DNA of 64,000 bases from positions 5,006,501 through 5,070,500 of the forward strand of contig CP128433.1 of the NCBI GenBank assembly GCA_032615215.1, given 5' to 3'. Within the stretch, counting starts at the first letter, position 1. Every line of letters begins with the position of its first letter. Below, piece by piece: positions 19,094 through 26,913 of the stretch. The translations under genes and the position numbers were made by a program. The notes beneath the pieces were generated by a model that made no database searches, was not told where the DNA came from, and saw only the letters and a program-made list of their open reading frames with translations. The stretch is from Microbulbifer sp. MKSA007 (GTDB taxonomy: Bacteria > Pseudomonadota > Gammaproteobacteria > Pseudomonadales > Cellvibrionaceae).

Positions 19094-19395
19094 TGATCGC
19101 CGTCATATTTGAAGTTACACCAAAGCCTTCAGGAAAAGACAAATATCTGGCCGTTGCAGCCGACCTAAAAGAACACCTAACCAGCTTCGATGGATTTATC
19201 TCTGTCGAGAGATTTCAAAGCCTCAATCAGCCAGAAAAAATTTTGTCACTCTCTATTTGGCGGGATGAAGAATCTGTAGTGAGCTGGAAAAATCACAAGG
19301 CTCACTGTGATGCACAACACCTAGGAAAAAAACAACTATTTGACACCTATCGTATAAGGATTGGAAAAATTCTTCGGGATTACTCTATGCAATAA
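19093..19395 (+). CDS. ABM-domain (monooxygenase-like) small protein
   Basis: 100-residue ferredoxin-like barrel protein of the antibiotic biosynthesis monooxygenase superfamily: IAVIFEV strand, DGFISVERFQS, then LSIWRDEESVVSWKNHKAH with a His positioned as in this family. Co-translated with the NIPSNAP gene. The pair may act together on a small reactive metabolite; this is inference from context. Confidence 0.85.
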   Translation: MIAVIFEVTPKPSGKDKYLAVAADLKEHLTSFDGFISVERFQSLNQPEKILSLSIWRDEESVVSWKNHKAHCDAQHLGKKQLFDTYRIRIGKILRDYSMQ

Positions 19396-19478
19396 ATCAA
19401 CAGTCAAATTTGACTCAAACTATAAAGCCTCTGCATCTTGTTCTTTTACTGAAAAACAGAACGCAGAGGCCCCCATTC

Positions 19479-20639
19479 CTAAAAACGTACCGACCAAAAT
19501 AATCGAATTACATTGGCAGAGAAACTATAAGCGGGTTCGTCACCGGGACTGATAGATGTAGCTGAACCGTGTACTGTGACATCGAGAAAGTCATCGTAGT
19601 CAAATAGAATATGATCCCAGTAAAGATTAATTGTATTCCTGCGATTTAATAGAGACCAGCGCCGTGGCAACTCATAGGACACTCCCAGGCCAAGGGCCAA
19701 GGTTGTGAAATTGCTCAACTCCTTATCACGAGCACGAAAGTTGGTAGCGTTGAGATAGGGAAAAAGGTCACTGTAAAAATCTGCACTACTCTGCTGATAG
19801 TAACGGATCTTTCCTTCAAAAACCCACTCGTCTTGTTCTTTCCAAGGATGGGTATAGCGAAACTCTACATTGTCTGCAACGATTCCCCAACTATCCGCAT
19901 AGTGTCGATACTCCCCTTTAATCGCTGCGCGATAGGGCAATCTATATTTGGCCCTTAGGGCAACCGCATCACTGTTTCGAGTTCTGGGGTAAACCTCGGC
20001 CTGATAGCTAAATCCTGTTCCAGATGCTTCATCGAGATACCTAACACTGCGATAAGGGTTGTTGAGATACCCTTCATCCGATACAGTTTCGACACTCACC
20101 TCTGCAATCAGCTTTTGCGTGAGAATCTGATTCCAACTAAATGCGTAGCGACGGTGTTGCGCTTCCTCGGCAAAATTATCGTCGCCATTGCGGAACACAT
20201 CATCACTTCCGTAACTAACCCGCAGGTCGATAGTACTTAAATCGCCAAAGAAACCCTGACTGATGCCGAAAGCAACGGTTTGTGCCTCGTAGTCATTCTC
20301 AGAACTGTTGGTGTACCCCACGCTGATCGTAGTTTTATCCACCAGGTAGTCAGCGCCCAAAGAGTACTCATCCCGTTGCTCCGAATACTCACTGGCCGTG
20401 GCCTCCACATCAATAGAGGCCCCGGAAATCATGTCCACATAGTAATTGGCAGACAGGGAAACATTATTGCCAACATTCTGGCGAATCAATACTGAAGGCC
20501 CATCAATGGTCACTCCACCACCGCTATAGGCGTGATACATATTGTCTGCCCGCTCTTCGGGAAGCACTGCGGCCACGGCAGCGAGCGGTGCCAAAAATGC
20601 CAACCCGCCCCAGCGAGATAGAAGCTTAGTTACAACCAC
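19479..20639 (-). CDS. DUF3570 outer-membrane-type protein with a flavinylation-like motif
   Basis: 386-residue exported protein, mostly amphipathic beta strands ending W-S-V-R-F, consistent with an outer-membrane barrel. No ATG is suitable: the best start is the GTG at 20639, placed 4 bases after a GGAGGT sequence inside the glycine codons of the overlapping DUF4266 gene. That start gives a signal-like N-terminus (hydrophobic GLAFLAPLAAVAAV). Near the mature N-terminus is D-M-I-S-G-A-S (residues 69-75), matching D-x-x-[S/T]-G-A-[S/T], the motif ApbE modifies with FMN. ApbE is encoded at 31117. Last gene of the reverse block 25458 to 19479. Flavinylation is inference. Confidence 0.88.
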   Translation of the reverse strand: MVVTKLLSRWGGLAFLAPLAAVAAVLPEERADNMYHAYSGGGVTIDGPSVLIRQNVGNNVSLSANYYVDMISGASIDVEATASEYSEQRDEYSLGADYLVDKTTISVGYTNSSENDYEAQTVAFGISQGFFGDLSTIDLRVSYGSDDVFRNGDDNFAEEAQHRRYAFSWNQILTQKLIAEVSVETVSDEGYLNNPYRSVRYLDEASGTGFSYQAEVYPRTRNSDAVALRAKYRLPYRAAIKGEYRHYADSWGIVADNVEFRYTHPWKEQDEWVFEGKIRYYQQSSADFYSDLFPYLNATNFRARDKELSNFTTLALGLGVSYELPRRWSLLNRRNTINLYWDHILFDYDDFLDVTVHGSATSISPGDEPAYSFSANVIRLFWSVRF

Positions 20640-20841
20640 ATCCACCTCCACTGCCTCCTTCAGCTCCACGCGCAGCTTCGCGAGCTTCATACACGTGATT
20701 CATATAGCGAGCAGCTACCGGATCCTGCTCAAAGCCCATAATAGGATCCGCAAGAAATTGCCGTTCGTAGGGTGCAATCCACGGGTTAACAGTGCAACCT
20801 GTACTCATCAAGAAAGTGCAAACTAGCAATAGTGCACGCAT
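20626..20841 (-). CDS. DUF4266 small lipoprotein with Cys-rich tail
   Basis: 71-residue lipoprotein: signal with S-T-G-C lipobox (Cys16), then WIAPYERQFLADPIM, a DUF4266 hallmark, and a C-terminal glycine stretch ending C-G-C-N. The two close cysteines could bind metal or form a disulfide, which fits the thioredoxin gene encoded just upstream. It overlaps the DUF3570 start by 14 bases, and its Gly codons carry that gene's ribosome site. DUF4266 and DUF3570 genes commonly occur together. Confidence 0.88.
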   Translation of the reverse strand: MRALLLVCTFLMSTGCTVNPWIAPYERQFLADPIMGFEQDPVAARYMNHVYEAREAARGAEGGSGGGCGCN

Positions 20842-20845
20842 GACA

Positions 20846-21322
20846 CTACTCCCGAATCAATTCCTTAATCATTTTTTTATAGGCAGCTTCATCCCCATCA
20901 CGATAACCTTTATGGATATAGCGAACGTTGCCATCACGATCAATAAATACGGTGCTGGGCATAGCGGCAACACCATACATTTTGCTCACTTCCCCTTTGC
21001 TATCAAAAAGAATCGGAAAATCCACTGGAATTTTCGCTAATAGCGAGTCCGCATCCTTACGCTGTGCATCCACATTGACTCCCCAAACCTGGAAGCCAGC
21101 AGCTTCATAGCGAGCATGTAGCTGATCCAACAGCGGCATTTCCTGACGACAAGGGCCACACCAGGAAGCCCAGAAATTCAGCATAATGACATCGCCGCGC
21201 TGCTCTGCAAGCCTCAAATTTCCGCCTTGGTTGGAACTCAAGGTAAAATCCTTAGAGGGCTCTGCGGCGGAAGCCTGTGACATCGATAAAAGCAGCGTCA
21301 GGAAAGCAGCCAGGTATTTCAT
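20846..21322 (-). CDS. TlpA-like exported thioredoxin
   Basis: 158-residue periplasmic thiol-disulfide protein of the TlpA/ResA kind: Sec signal (cut near S-A-A, residue 19), WCGPC active site in F-W-A-S-W-C-G-P-C, and the cis-proline in A-A-M-P-S-T. Such proteins keep periplasmic cysteines reduced, for example heme-binding CXXCH motifs or Cys pairs. That fits the neighbouring DUF4266 tail and the cytochromes encoded nearby. It is 4 bases from the DUF4266 start, in the same operon. Confidence 0.93.
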   Translation of the reverse strand: MKYLAAFLTLLLSMSQASAAEPSKDFTLSSNQGGNLRLAEQRGDVIMLNFWASWCGPCRQEMPLLDQLHARYEAAGFQVWGVNVDAQRKDADSLLAKIPVDFPILFDSKGEVSKMYGVAAMPSTVFIDRDGNVRYIHKGYRDGDEAAYKKMIKELIRE

Positions 21323-21353
21323 GGAAGAGTCCTTGTTATTTTTTGATGATCAA

Positions 21354-22007
21354 TTAAAAAAAGATGGTAAGTCCCAATTGGGCAGACAGATTATTGGTGA
21401 CTTGGGCCTCGCCAAATAATTCATGCTCAAAAACATGGTCGCGAACATCCAGGCGCACTGCGAGCCAATCGTTGGCAAGCATTCTCACTCCTGCACCAAA
21501 GTTGTAAGTGAAGTGCTCCTCGTCAGCAAACGAGGTATTTCCCACACCTCCCGCAACATAAAAATTGGCATTAAAAGCCCAGTCATCAAATACAAAGTAC
21601 TCACCCTGGAAAATATTCCAGCCCACAGAGGTATTGTAATAACTGAGTTCACGCTGCTCATCAGTCAACAGCGGTGCTGCACCGCTCAATCTTTCAAAGC
21701 TGGATTCTCCCAACTCAGTCTGGGCATAGGTGGCCTCAATAAAGAAATCTTCGCTGATATGGTAGGCCGCTGAAGTGCCGTACAGGGAGTTTGAGCCAAA
21801 ATCCTCGACATTGATAACACCAGCAAACAAACCAATTTCTATATTTTCACTATCTATCAGGGCGTCACGTATCTCTCGCCGCTCCAGTTCAGGTGCGACA
21901 ATATCCGCAAGTACTTCATCATCCTGCTGAGCACTGCATACCTGGGTCCCCACCAGTGCGGAAAGCGCCGCAGAGCCTACAGATATACGTCGAAACCAAG
22001 TTTCCAC
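21354..22007 (-). CDS. Outer-membrane beta-barrel domain protein
   Basis: 217-residue exported protein with alternating hydrophobic strands and a terminal Phe (L-G-L-T-I-F-F), the usual signal for barrel assembly. It resembles the 'outer membrane beta-barrel domain' family seen in myxobacterial and gammaproteobacterial clusters. The start is a GTG at 22007 with GGAG 8 bases upstream, inside the end of the SH3-barrel gene (31-base overlap), so the two are tightly coupled. A signal peptide cut after C-S-A (residue 26) is likely. Confidence 0.82.
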   Translation of the reverse strand: METWFRRISVGSAALSALVGTQVCSAQQDDEVLADIVAPELERREIRDALIDSENIEIGLFAGVINVEDFGSNSLYGTSAAYHISEDFFIEATYAQTELGESSFERLSGAAPLLTDEQRELSYYNTSVGWNIFQGEYFVFDDWAFNANFYVAGGVGNTSFADEEHFTYNFGAGVRMLANDWLAVRLDVRDHVFEHELFGEAQVTNNLSAQLGLTIFF

Positions 22008-22840
22008 TCGACTATCTCCTGATTATTTTCCTGCGTAGTAAGCAAGTAGTGATTTGTGTATTCAGCCCTGATGGCAAAACGGCGCGATAAGTAAGTACGC
22101 AACCCTACGCCCGCCAACATCGTTGTATCTTGCCGATCTTCGGTGGCAACGATAGTTGCGTTTGGAGAGGTAACATTTATCCCGGCTCCCAAAACAAAAT
22201 AAGGGGATATTTTCCAACGTGGAAATGGCTGGTGGACCATTGCCACCTGATAGACTTGGCTGTCTGAATAGGAACCTACCGCCTGGGTTGCACGTATTTC
22301 AGTAGCCAGATTGACAGTAAATTGGTAGCCCAGGCTAACTCCCAGAGAGTCCGCTCCAGCAAAATCACCGTAATTCATACCTAGGTAAAAGTAACCGTCG
22401 TCAACATCGGAAAAATCCGGCAGAGGAACTCGAACAATTTCTCCATTTTCTCCGTAGATTTCACGTAAGTCGTCAACTTTTACCCAGCCACTTTTATTGC
22501 GTGAAGTAAGCACTTTTACCCAGTCGGTGCGGCGTTTAAGCAGCCAAATTTGTTCACCATACTCAGCGACATAGAATATCGGGTAACCGCGCCCCGGGCC
22601 TCGGTAAATATTAATAAATGCATTACCGACTGTAACCGGCTCTGCATCCTCAAGGCCTCTATATTTTTTCTCAGTCTCAGTCTCAGTCTCAGTCTCAGTC
22701 TCAACCAATTCTTCTTGTGGGGTATCATCTGAATAATCAGATTCCATCAAAGTTTGTTCAGAAGAAGCCTGCCCAGAAAAAAGTAGCAGCAATACAAATA
22801 CCGCGAAACTGCCAATAGAATTTTGGTGTAACTTCAACAT
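21977..22840 (-). CDS. SH3-domain plus outer-membrane barrel protein
   Basis: 287-residue exported protein. Residues 1-27 are a Sec signal. Residues 43-54 hold a (Thr-Glu)n repeat encoded by a hexanucleotide microsatellite. Residues about 68-125 form a bacterial SH3 domain (VGNAFINIYRGPGRGYPI, then W-V-K-V and GWVK). The rest is an outer-membrane barrel ending F-D-V-Y-L. SH3 domains of this sort often bind peptidoglycan, so it may link barrel and cell wall. It follows the HzsA-like gene and overlaps the next barrel gene. Confidence 0.85.
   Translation of the reverse strand: MLKLHQNSIGSFAVFVLLLLFSGQASSEQTLMESDYSDDTPQEELVETETETETETEKKYRGLEDAEPVTVGNAFINIYRGPGRGYPIFYVAEYGEQIWLLKRRTDWVKVLTSRNKSGWVKVDDLREIYGENGEIVRVPLPDFSDVDDGYFYLGMNYGDFAGADSLGVSLGYQFTVNLATEIRATQAVGSYSDSQVYQVAMVHQPFPRWKISPYFVLGAGINVTSPNATIVATEDRQDTTMLAGVGLRTYLSRRFAIRAEYTNHYLLTTQENNQEIVEWKLGFDVYL
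22670..22703. repeat. Hexanucleotide microsatellite (CTCAGT, five full copies plus four bases)
   Basis: Perfect tandem array inside the SH3-barrel gene; on the coding strand each unit ACTGAG encodes Thr-Glu. Changes in copy number would lengthen or shorten an acidic linker without breaking the frame. Confidence 0.95.
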
Positions 22841-22929
22841 GCTTTAATCTGCCGGCGCCGCAAAAGGATCGTTATAGTATTGAGCGCCAATATCAAACCA
22901 CTCGGCAATCAAGCGCAACTCGGCATCTT

Positions 22930-25458
22930 CTAAGTACCCTTGATGTGCGCCACCACTTTCAAAGAGAGAAAAAACGAGCTCTCAAGAGCAGAGCTCGTCA
23001 AGGGAGAGGAAATATTGACGGTAACCATTACCGGAATCGGATCACCGTTACTGTCGAGAACTAATTCACCATCCTCATCAACCTCGTAAACAGGATTTCC
23101 ATCATCATCAAATTCCTGTACAAGCCGCGGTGTTAGCACCCCACTGGATAACTCCAATTCAGCGCGATCGGCCACCAGCTCGGAATAGGAAACAAACCAA
23201 GCATCATTAACAGAGGAAGCCGAGGTTGTGAGATCTAATTGCCCATCGGGTATTTGAGTTGCTCCAGCAGCATCAACAGGAGAGTGACAGACTGTACAGG
23301 TATAATCAGCTATTACTGCTCCTGTACTATCCAATACTTCACGGGGGAAATCCCAGAGCGGCTGAATATGTTGTTCATAGTGAATGACGATTCGACAATT
23401 ACTTTCCCACTCTGTTAAACAGGTGGATTCCACCGGTGCATCCGTACTCAAATCACCGTATGAAAGCAATAACTCATCATCCTTAGTCCGTACCGCAGGA
23501 TCAGTCCATAAATCGGTAAAGTGCAGATCTCCTTCAAGTTCAGCCTCACCAATATAACGGGCCAATAATTGAGCCATAGTCTCGCCCATTTCCGCCAGTA
23601 GCGCGGGCTCAGTATTGGCAAATGGTGCTGCCGAGGTCGGCGCTCCAACCCAAGCTGATTCCAACTGCATATCCGTGCGGCCATGAGGAGCTTCGCTATC
23701 GCTAGTATGACAACCGTTACAACTGCGCACTTCACCCGCTTGTAGTTGTAACCAGTTGTTATGACTATCGAAAATGCGTTTTCCATCCGCATCGACAACG
23801 GATATTGCCAGGGGCATATCTGCGGGAACTTTTACCCTTACGGAACCGTCGGGCTGGATTGGGGTATAACCCAATATTTCACGCATGCCCTGATTACCAT
23901 TGCGGCCAAATGCCGCTCCATCAAAGTCCAGAACATCATCATCGGGAATGCCCACGGCCTTGGAAATTTTCAGGAATCGTGCAGGCCGAAAATCTGCTGT
24001 GGTTTGGGCGGGATCCGCCAAGGTTTCGATTCCGGCAATATCTTCACCATCAAAATCATAAACACTGCGAATATCCAGGATTCCGACAGATTCCTCCACC
24101 AGATCTGCATCGACATCGACTCCCGGGACGGGGTCTGGAATATAGGTGGGTTCAGTGCGAGGCTCCAGAGTAACCCCTTCGGATATCATTTCTCCCTCTT
24201 CCACAACCACAATAGGAAGCTGGGTACCGGCGATATAATCGTAAATCCACAGGCCGTAGAGTGGGTCTGCCAATTGAACTTCTTCGTCTTCGGTAAGAGT
24301 ATCCGGGCAGGTCTCCAGCAGCTCGGTTTCTTCATTGATAACCCGGCATTCACTCCAGGTTACCAACAAACGACTTGTCCCATCGTAGAATGGCCATGCG
24401 GAAGCAAAAGTACCATGGGGAGAAATAGTATCGTCGGTAGTGACTTCTCCAACAGTGATAGAAGCCTGCCCGACCATTTCACCACTTTGCTCCGGCTCAC
24501 TGTAGGCTTCGCTATAAACAATTCCATCGATAGTCACGAGATCGCCACCATAAGTGAGCCCAGAGGGAGCGCGCAACGTTACCAAAAGGCGGCCATCCGG
24601 CATTTCGTGCGGTCGATTGAAGGCGGCCTCAGTCTCTTCTGTACCCGTATTTTGACTGTGATAACCGTAATAAACCGCCAGGTCAGAACCATCTGGATTT
24701 ACTGTATATAAGCTTAATTTATCGATACCTGCCGCATTGTCCCAGCGGTTAAACAGGACCCGTCCATCGCTCAATACAACTGGATTTAAATCATGGCTCT
24801 GATTAAACGATATTTGAGTGATATCGGTTCCGTCCGCTTCCATTACATGGAGTACAAATGCCGGCTCCTCTCGATTTTCAGTCAGGGCCGAGAATTGCGG
24901 TTTACCGTCATCCAGTAAAAGAGCTCTGGAGCGCCGCTGGCGGGTAGAAGAAAAAATAATGCGTCCATCGGGTAAAAAAGCGGGAGCGATATCCTGGCCT
25001 TCTTCAGCAGTTAAATCTGACTCAATTACCCGATTGAGTTCTTCTGTTTCGGTGTTGTATACCCAAATATTCCAGGTAGGCTGCTCATCGTCATCAGCGT
25101 CTTCTATTTCCGGTGCCCGCATAGCAAATATAAGCTGGCTGCCATCTGCTGAAGTATTCAGATCTTTTACATCGTAATCACCGTCAAATATATTTGCAGT
25201 AATGACAGTTTCTGCAGCACTGGCGGTTGCACGCTCTTTTAAAATCAGTTGAGCTCCGGCAAAAAATTCCCCGGGCTCATAAATATTATCCTGAAGGAGA
25301 CTGCCATCATCGTCACTACTTAATTGACGAAGTACAAAAGCAACAGGATAGTCCTCCACCACGGGATCTTCGGCTTGGTCTTCACCACCACTGGAACTGC
25401 CACCGCCACTACAGGCCGTCACCAATAGCAAAAGCGGTAGCGCACGCAAACATTTCAT
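22930..25458 (-). CDS. PD40 / HzsA-like di-heme lipoprotein (C-terminus probably frameshifted)
   Basis: 842-residue lipoprotein (lipobox V-T-A-C, Cys16). Residues about 80-330 have beta-propeller (PD40-like) repeats such as FLPDGRIIFSS and LSDGRVLFNR. The later half resembles the hydrazine-synthase-alpha-like middle domain (DGSVRVKVPADMP) with heme site CNGCH (23707-23721) and a second, CTVCH (23284-23298). Likely an extracytoplasmic electron-transfer protein; actual hydrazine chemistry is not implied. The last 12 or so residues look wrong: with one more base in the A6 run at 22969-22974 the protein would continue FESGGAHQGYLEDAELRL and stop at 22844, just 3 bases before the next gene. First gene of the reverse block. 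Confidence 0.85.
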   Translation of the reverse strand: MKCLRALPLLLLVTACSGGGSSSGGEDQAEDPVVEDYPVAFVLRQLSSDDDGSLLQDNIYEPGEFFAGAQLILKERATASAAETVITANIFDGDYDVKDLNTSADGSQLIFAMRAPEIEDADDDEQPTWNIWVYNTETEELNRVIESDLTAEEGQDIAPAFLPDGRIIFSSTRQRRSRALLLDDGKPQFSALTENREEPAFVLHVMEADGTDITQISFNQSHDLNPVVLSDGRVLFNRWDNAAGIDKLSLYTVNPDGSDLAVYYGYHSQNTGTEETEAAFNRPHEMPDGRLLVTLRAPSGLTYGGDLVTIDGIVYSEAYSEPEQSGEMVGQASITVGEVTTDDTISPHGTFASAWPFYDGTSRLLVTWSECRVINEETELLETCPDTLTEDEEVQLADPLYGLWIYDYIAGTQLPIVVVEEGEMISEGVTLEPRTEPTYIPDPVPGVDVDADLVEESVGILDIRSVYDFDGEDIAGIETLADPAQTTADFRPARFLKISKAVGIPDDDVLDFDGAAFGRNGNQGMREILGYTPIQPDGSVRVKVPADMPLAISVVDADGKRIFDSHNNWLQLQAGEVRSCNGCHTSDSEAPHGRTDMQLESAWVGAPTSAAPFANTEPALLAEMGETMAQLLARYIGEAELEGDLHFTDLWTDPAVRTKDDELLLSYGDLSTDAPVESTCLTEWESNCRIVIHYEQHIQPLWDFPREVLDSTGAVIADYTCTVCHSPVDAAGATQIPDGQLDLTTSASSVNDAWFVSYSELVADRAELELSSGVLTPRLVQEFDDDGNPVYEVDEDGELVLDSNGDPIPVMVTVNISSPLTSSALESSFFLSLKVVAHIKGT

Positions 25459-25683
25459 TTTTGTTATCCACCCGGGTTTGGCACGAGCAGCACACGCCTT
25501 TTTTGTGCTCTTAGCCTAAGAACTTTTTTATACGGCTTTGACCGCTGAGGCTAATTCTCGCAAGTTGCGCACAAAAAGTTTGCCAACTGGGACGCAAATA
25601 TTGAAAGTCATTCTGACATTGTTGAAATCTGCTTTTAGACTGCTTTGCCACATCCCAGTGATCTCACCGACAAAAATAGTCCA
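25459..25683. promoter_or_regulatory. Divergent promoter region of the redox module
   Basis: 225 bases between the reverse block (HzsA-like to DUF3570) and the forward block (heme protein to ApbE). Both blocks must be transcribed from here, which supports joint regulation. No clear -35/-10 pair was picked. Confidence 0.45.
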
Positions 25684-26910
25684 ATGAAAAATAATTCGTC
25701 TCGAGCGCGTGTACTCCGGCTCACCACGGTAACCGCACTGCTCGGAGTAGGTTTGTGGAGTAATTCTGCCCTATCAGCATCGCAGGACCAGGCTCTCCAA
25801 ATTCACAGCCGCATCACCGGAACCATTCCCAGCGAGAGTGTATTGCTGGATATGGCAGAGGATATAGAAAACGGTGATCCCACCGCTGCGGCGTATACGG
25901 CAATGGAGAATGACGCCTTCTATAATGTCACTCTAAAAAATCTGGCCACTCCCTGGACTAATGAGGAGCAGGACGTATTTGAACCATTAAATGATTACAC
26001 TGCGACGGTAATCGGCATGGTTCGGGACGATATGGACTTCCGCCAACTGCTCTCGGCAAATATTCTCTACACCGGTGATATTTCTGGCCTGCCCTCCTAC
26101 AACACGGGAAATAATGACCACTACGAGACACTGGAAGCCGGGGGTTATTCCCTGCAGGATAATCTGGTGCAGGAAGCTCAATCCTCTCTCAATGGTCTCC
26201 CCGCAGATGCCACCGCCGGCGTTCTTACCAGCCGCGCCGCCGCCAAGGCTTTTTTTAGTGCGGGAACCAATCGCGCCATGTTTCGCTTTACCATGCTCAA
26301 TCACCTGTGTAACGACATGGAGCAGGTGCAGGATACTTCCCGCTCACCGGATCGTATTCGCCAGGATGTAAGCCGCAGCCCTGGGGGCGACAGTCGGGTA
26401 TTCCAAAATAACTGTATCGGTTGCCACAGCGGCATGGACCCCATGGCACAGGCATTCGCTTACTACGACTATGTATACGATGCAGACAATGATCCCGATG
26501 GTGAAGAGGGAGCCCTGGATTACAACGCAGCCGGTGATATAGATCCAGAAACCGGCAGCCGTGTTAAGGCCAAAAATCTGATCAACAGCGGCAATTTTCC
26601 CCACGGTTTTATTATTCCCGACGACAGCTGGGTTAACTACTGGCGCGAGGGCATAAATATGCATCTGGGCTGGAGCGACACCTTATCCGGCAACGGCAAC
26701 GGCATCAAATCCCTGGGAGAGGAGTTGTCTAACAGCCGAGCTTTCGCCAAATGCCAAGTAACTAAGGTGTTTCGCCAAGTTTGTCTGCGCGAGCCGGAAG
26801 ATTCTACCGACCGCAACCGAATCGAAACTATTACCGATGACTTCAGCAATACCGGCTACAAACTTAAGCAGGTATACGCAGACACTGCGGTTTACTGCGC
26901 GGGAGATTAA
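25684..26910 (+). CDS. Exported mono-heme c-type protein
   Basis: 408-residue periplasmic or surface protein. Sec signal (cut after A-L-S-A, near residue 32), long helical region, and a single heme site CIGCH (26413-26427) followed by H-S-G-M-D-P-M, the style of DUF1585/DUF1588-like cytochrome domains. The start at 25684 gives the signal peptide; the 13 extra residues from 25645 would not. It is the first gene of the forward block, 3 bases from the LamG gene. No named family is certain. Confidence 0.75.
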   Translation: MKNNSSRARVLRLTTVTALLGVGLWSNSALSASQDQALQIHSRITGTIPSESVLLDMAEDIENGDPTAAAYTAMENDAFYNVTLKNLATPWTNEEQDVFEPLNDYTATVIGMVRDDMDFRQLLSANILYTGDISGLPSYNTGNNDHYETLEAGGYSLQDNLVQEAQSSLNGLPADATAGVLTSRAAAKAFFSAGTNRAMFRFTMLNHLCNDMEQVQDTSRSPDRIRQDVSRSPGGDSRVFQNNCIGCHSGMDPMAQAFAYYDYVYDADNDPDGEEGALDYNAAGDIDPETGSRVKAKNLINSGNFPHGFIIPDDSWVNYWREGINMHLGWSDTLSGNGNGIKSLGEELSNSRAFAKCQVTKVFRQVCLREPEDSTDRNRIETITDDFSNTGYKLKQVYADTAVYCAGD

Positions 26911-26913
26911 AAA

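Noticed and set aside
23761..24711. 316-residue forward ORF opposite the HzsA-like gene
   Set aside because: Antisense shadow of a gene with clear heme motifs and a lipobox.
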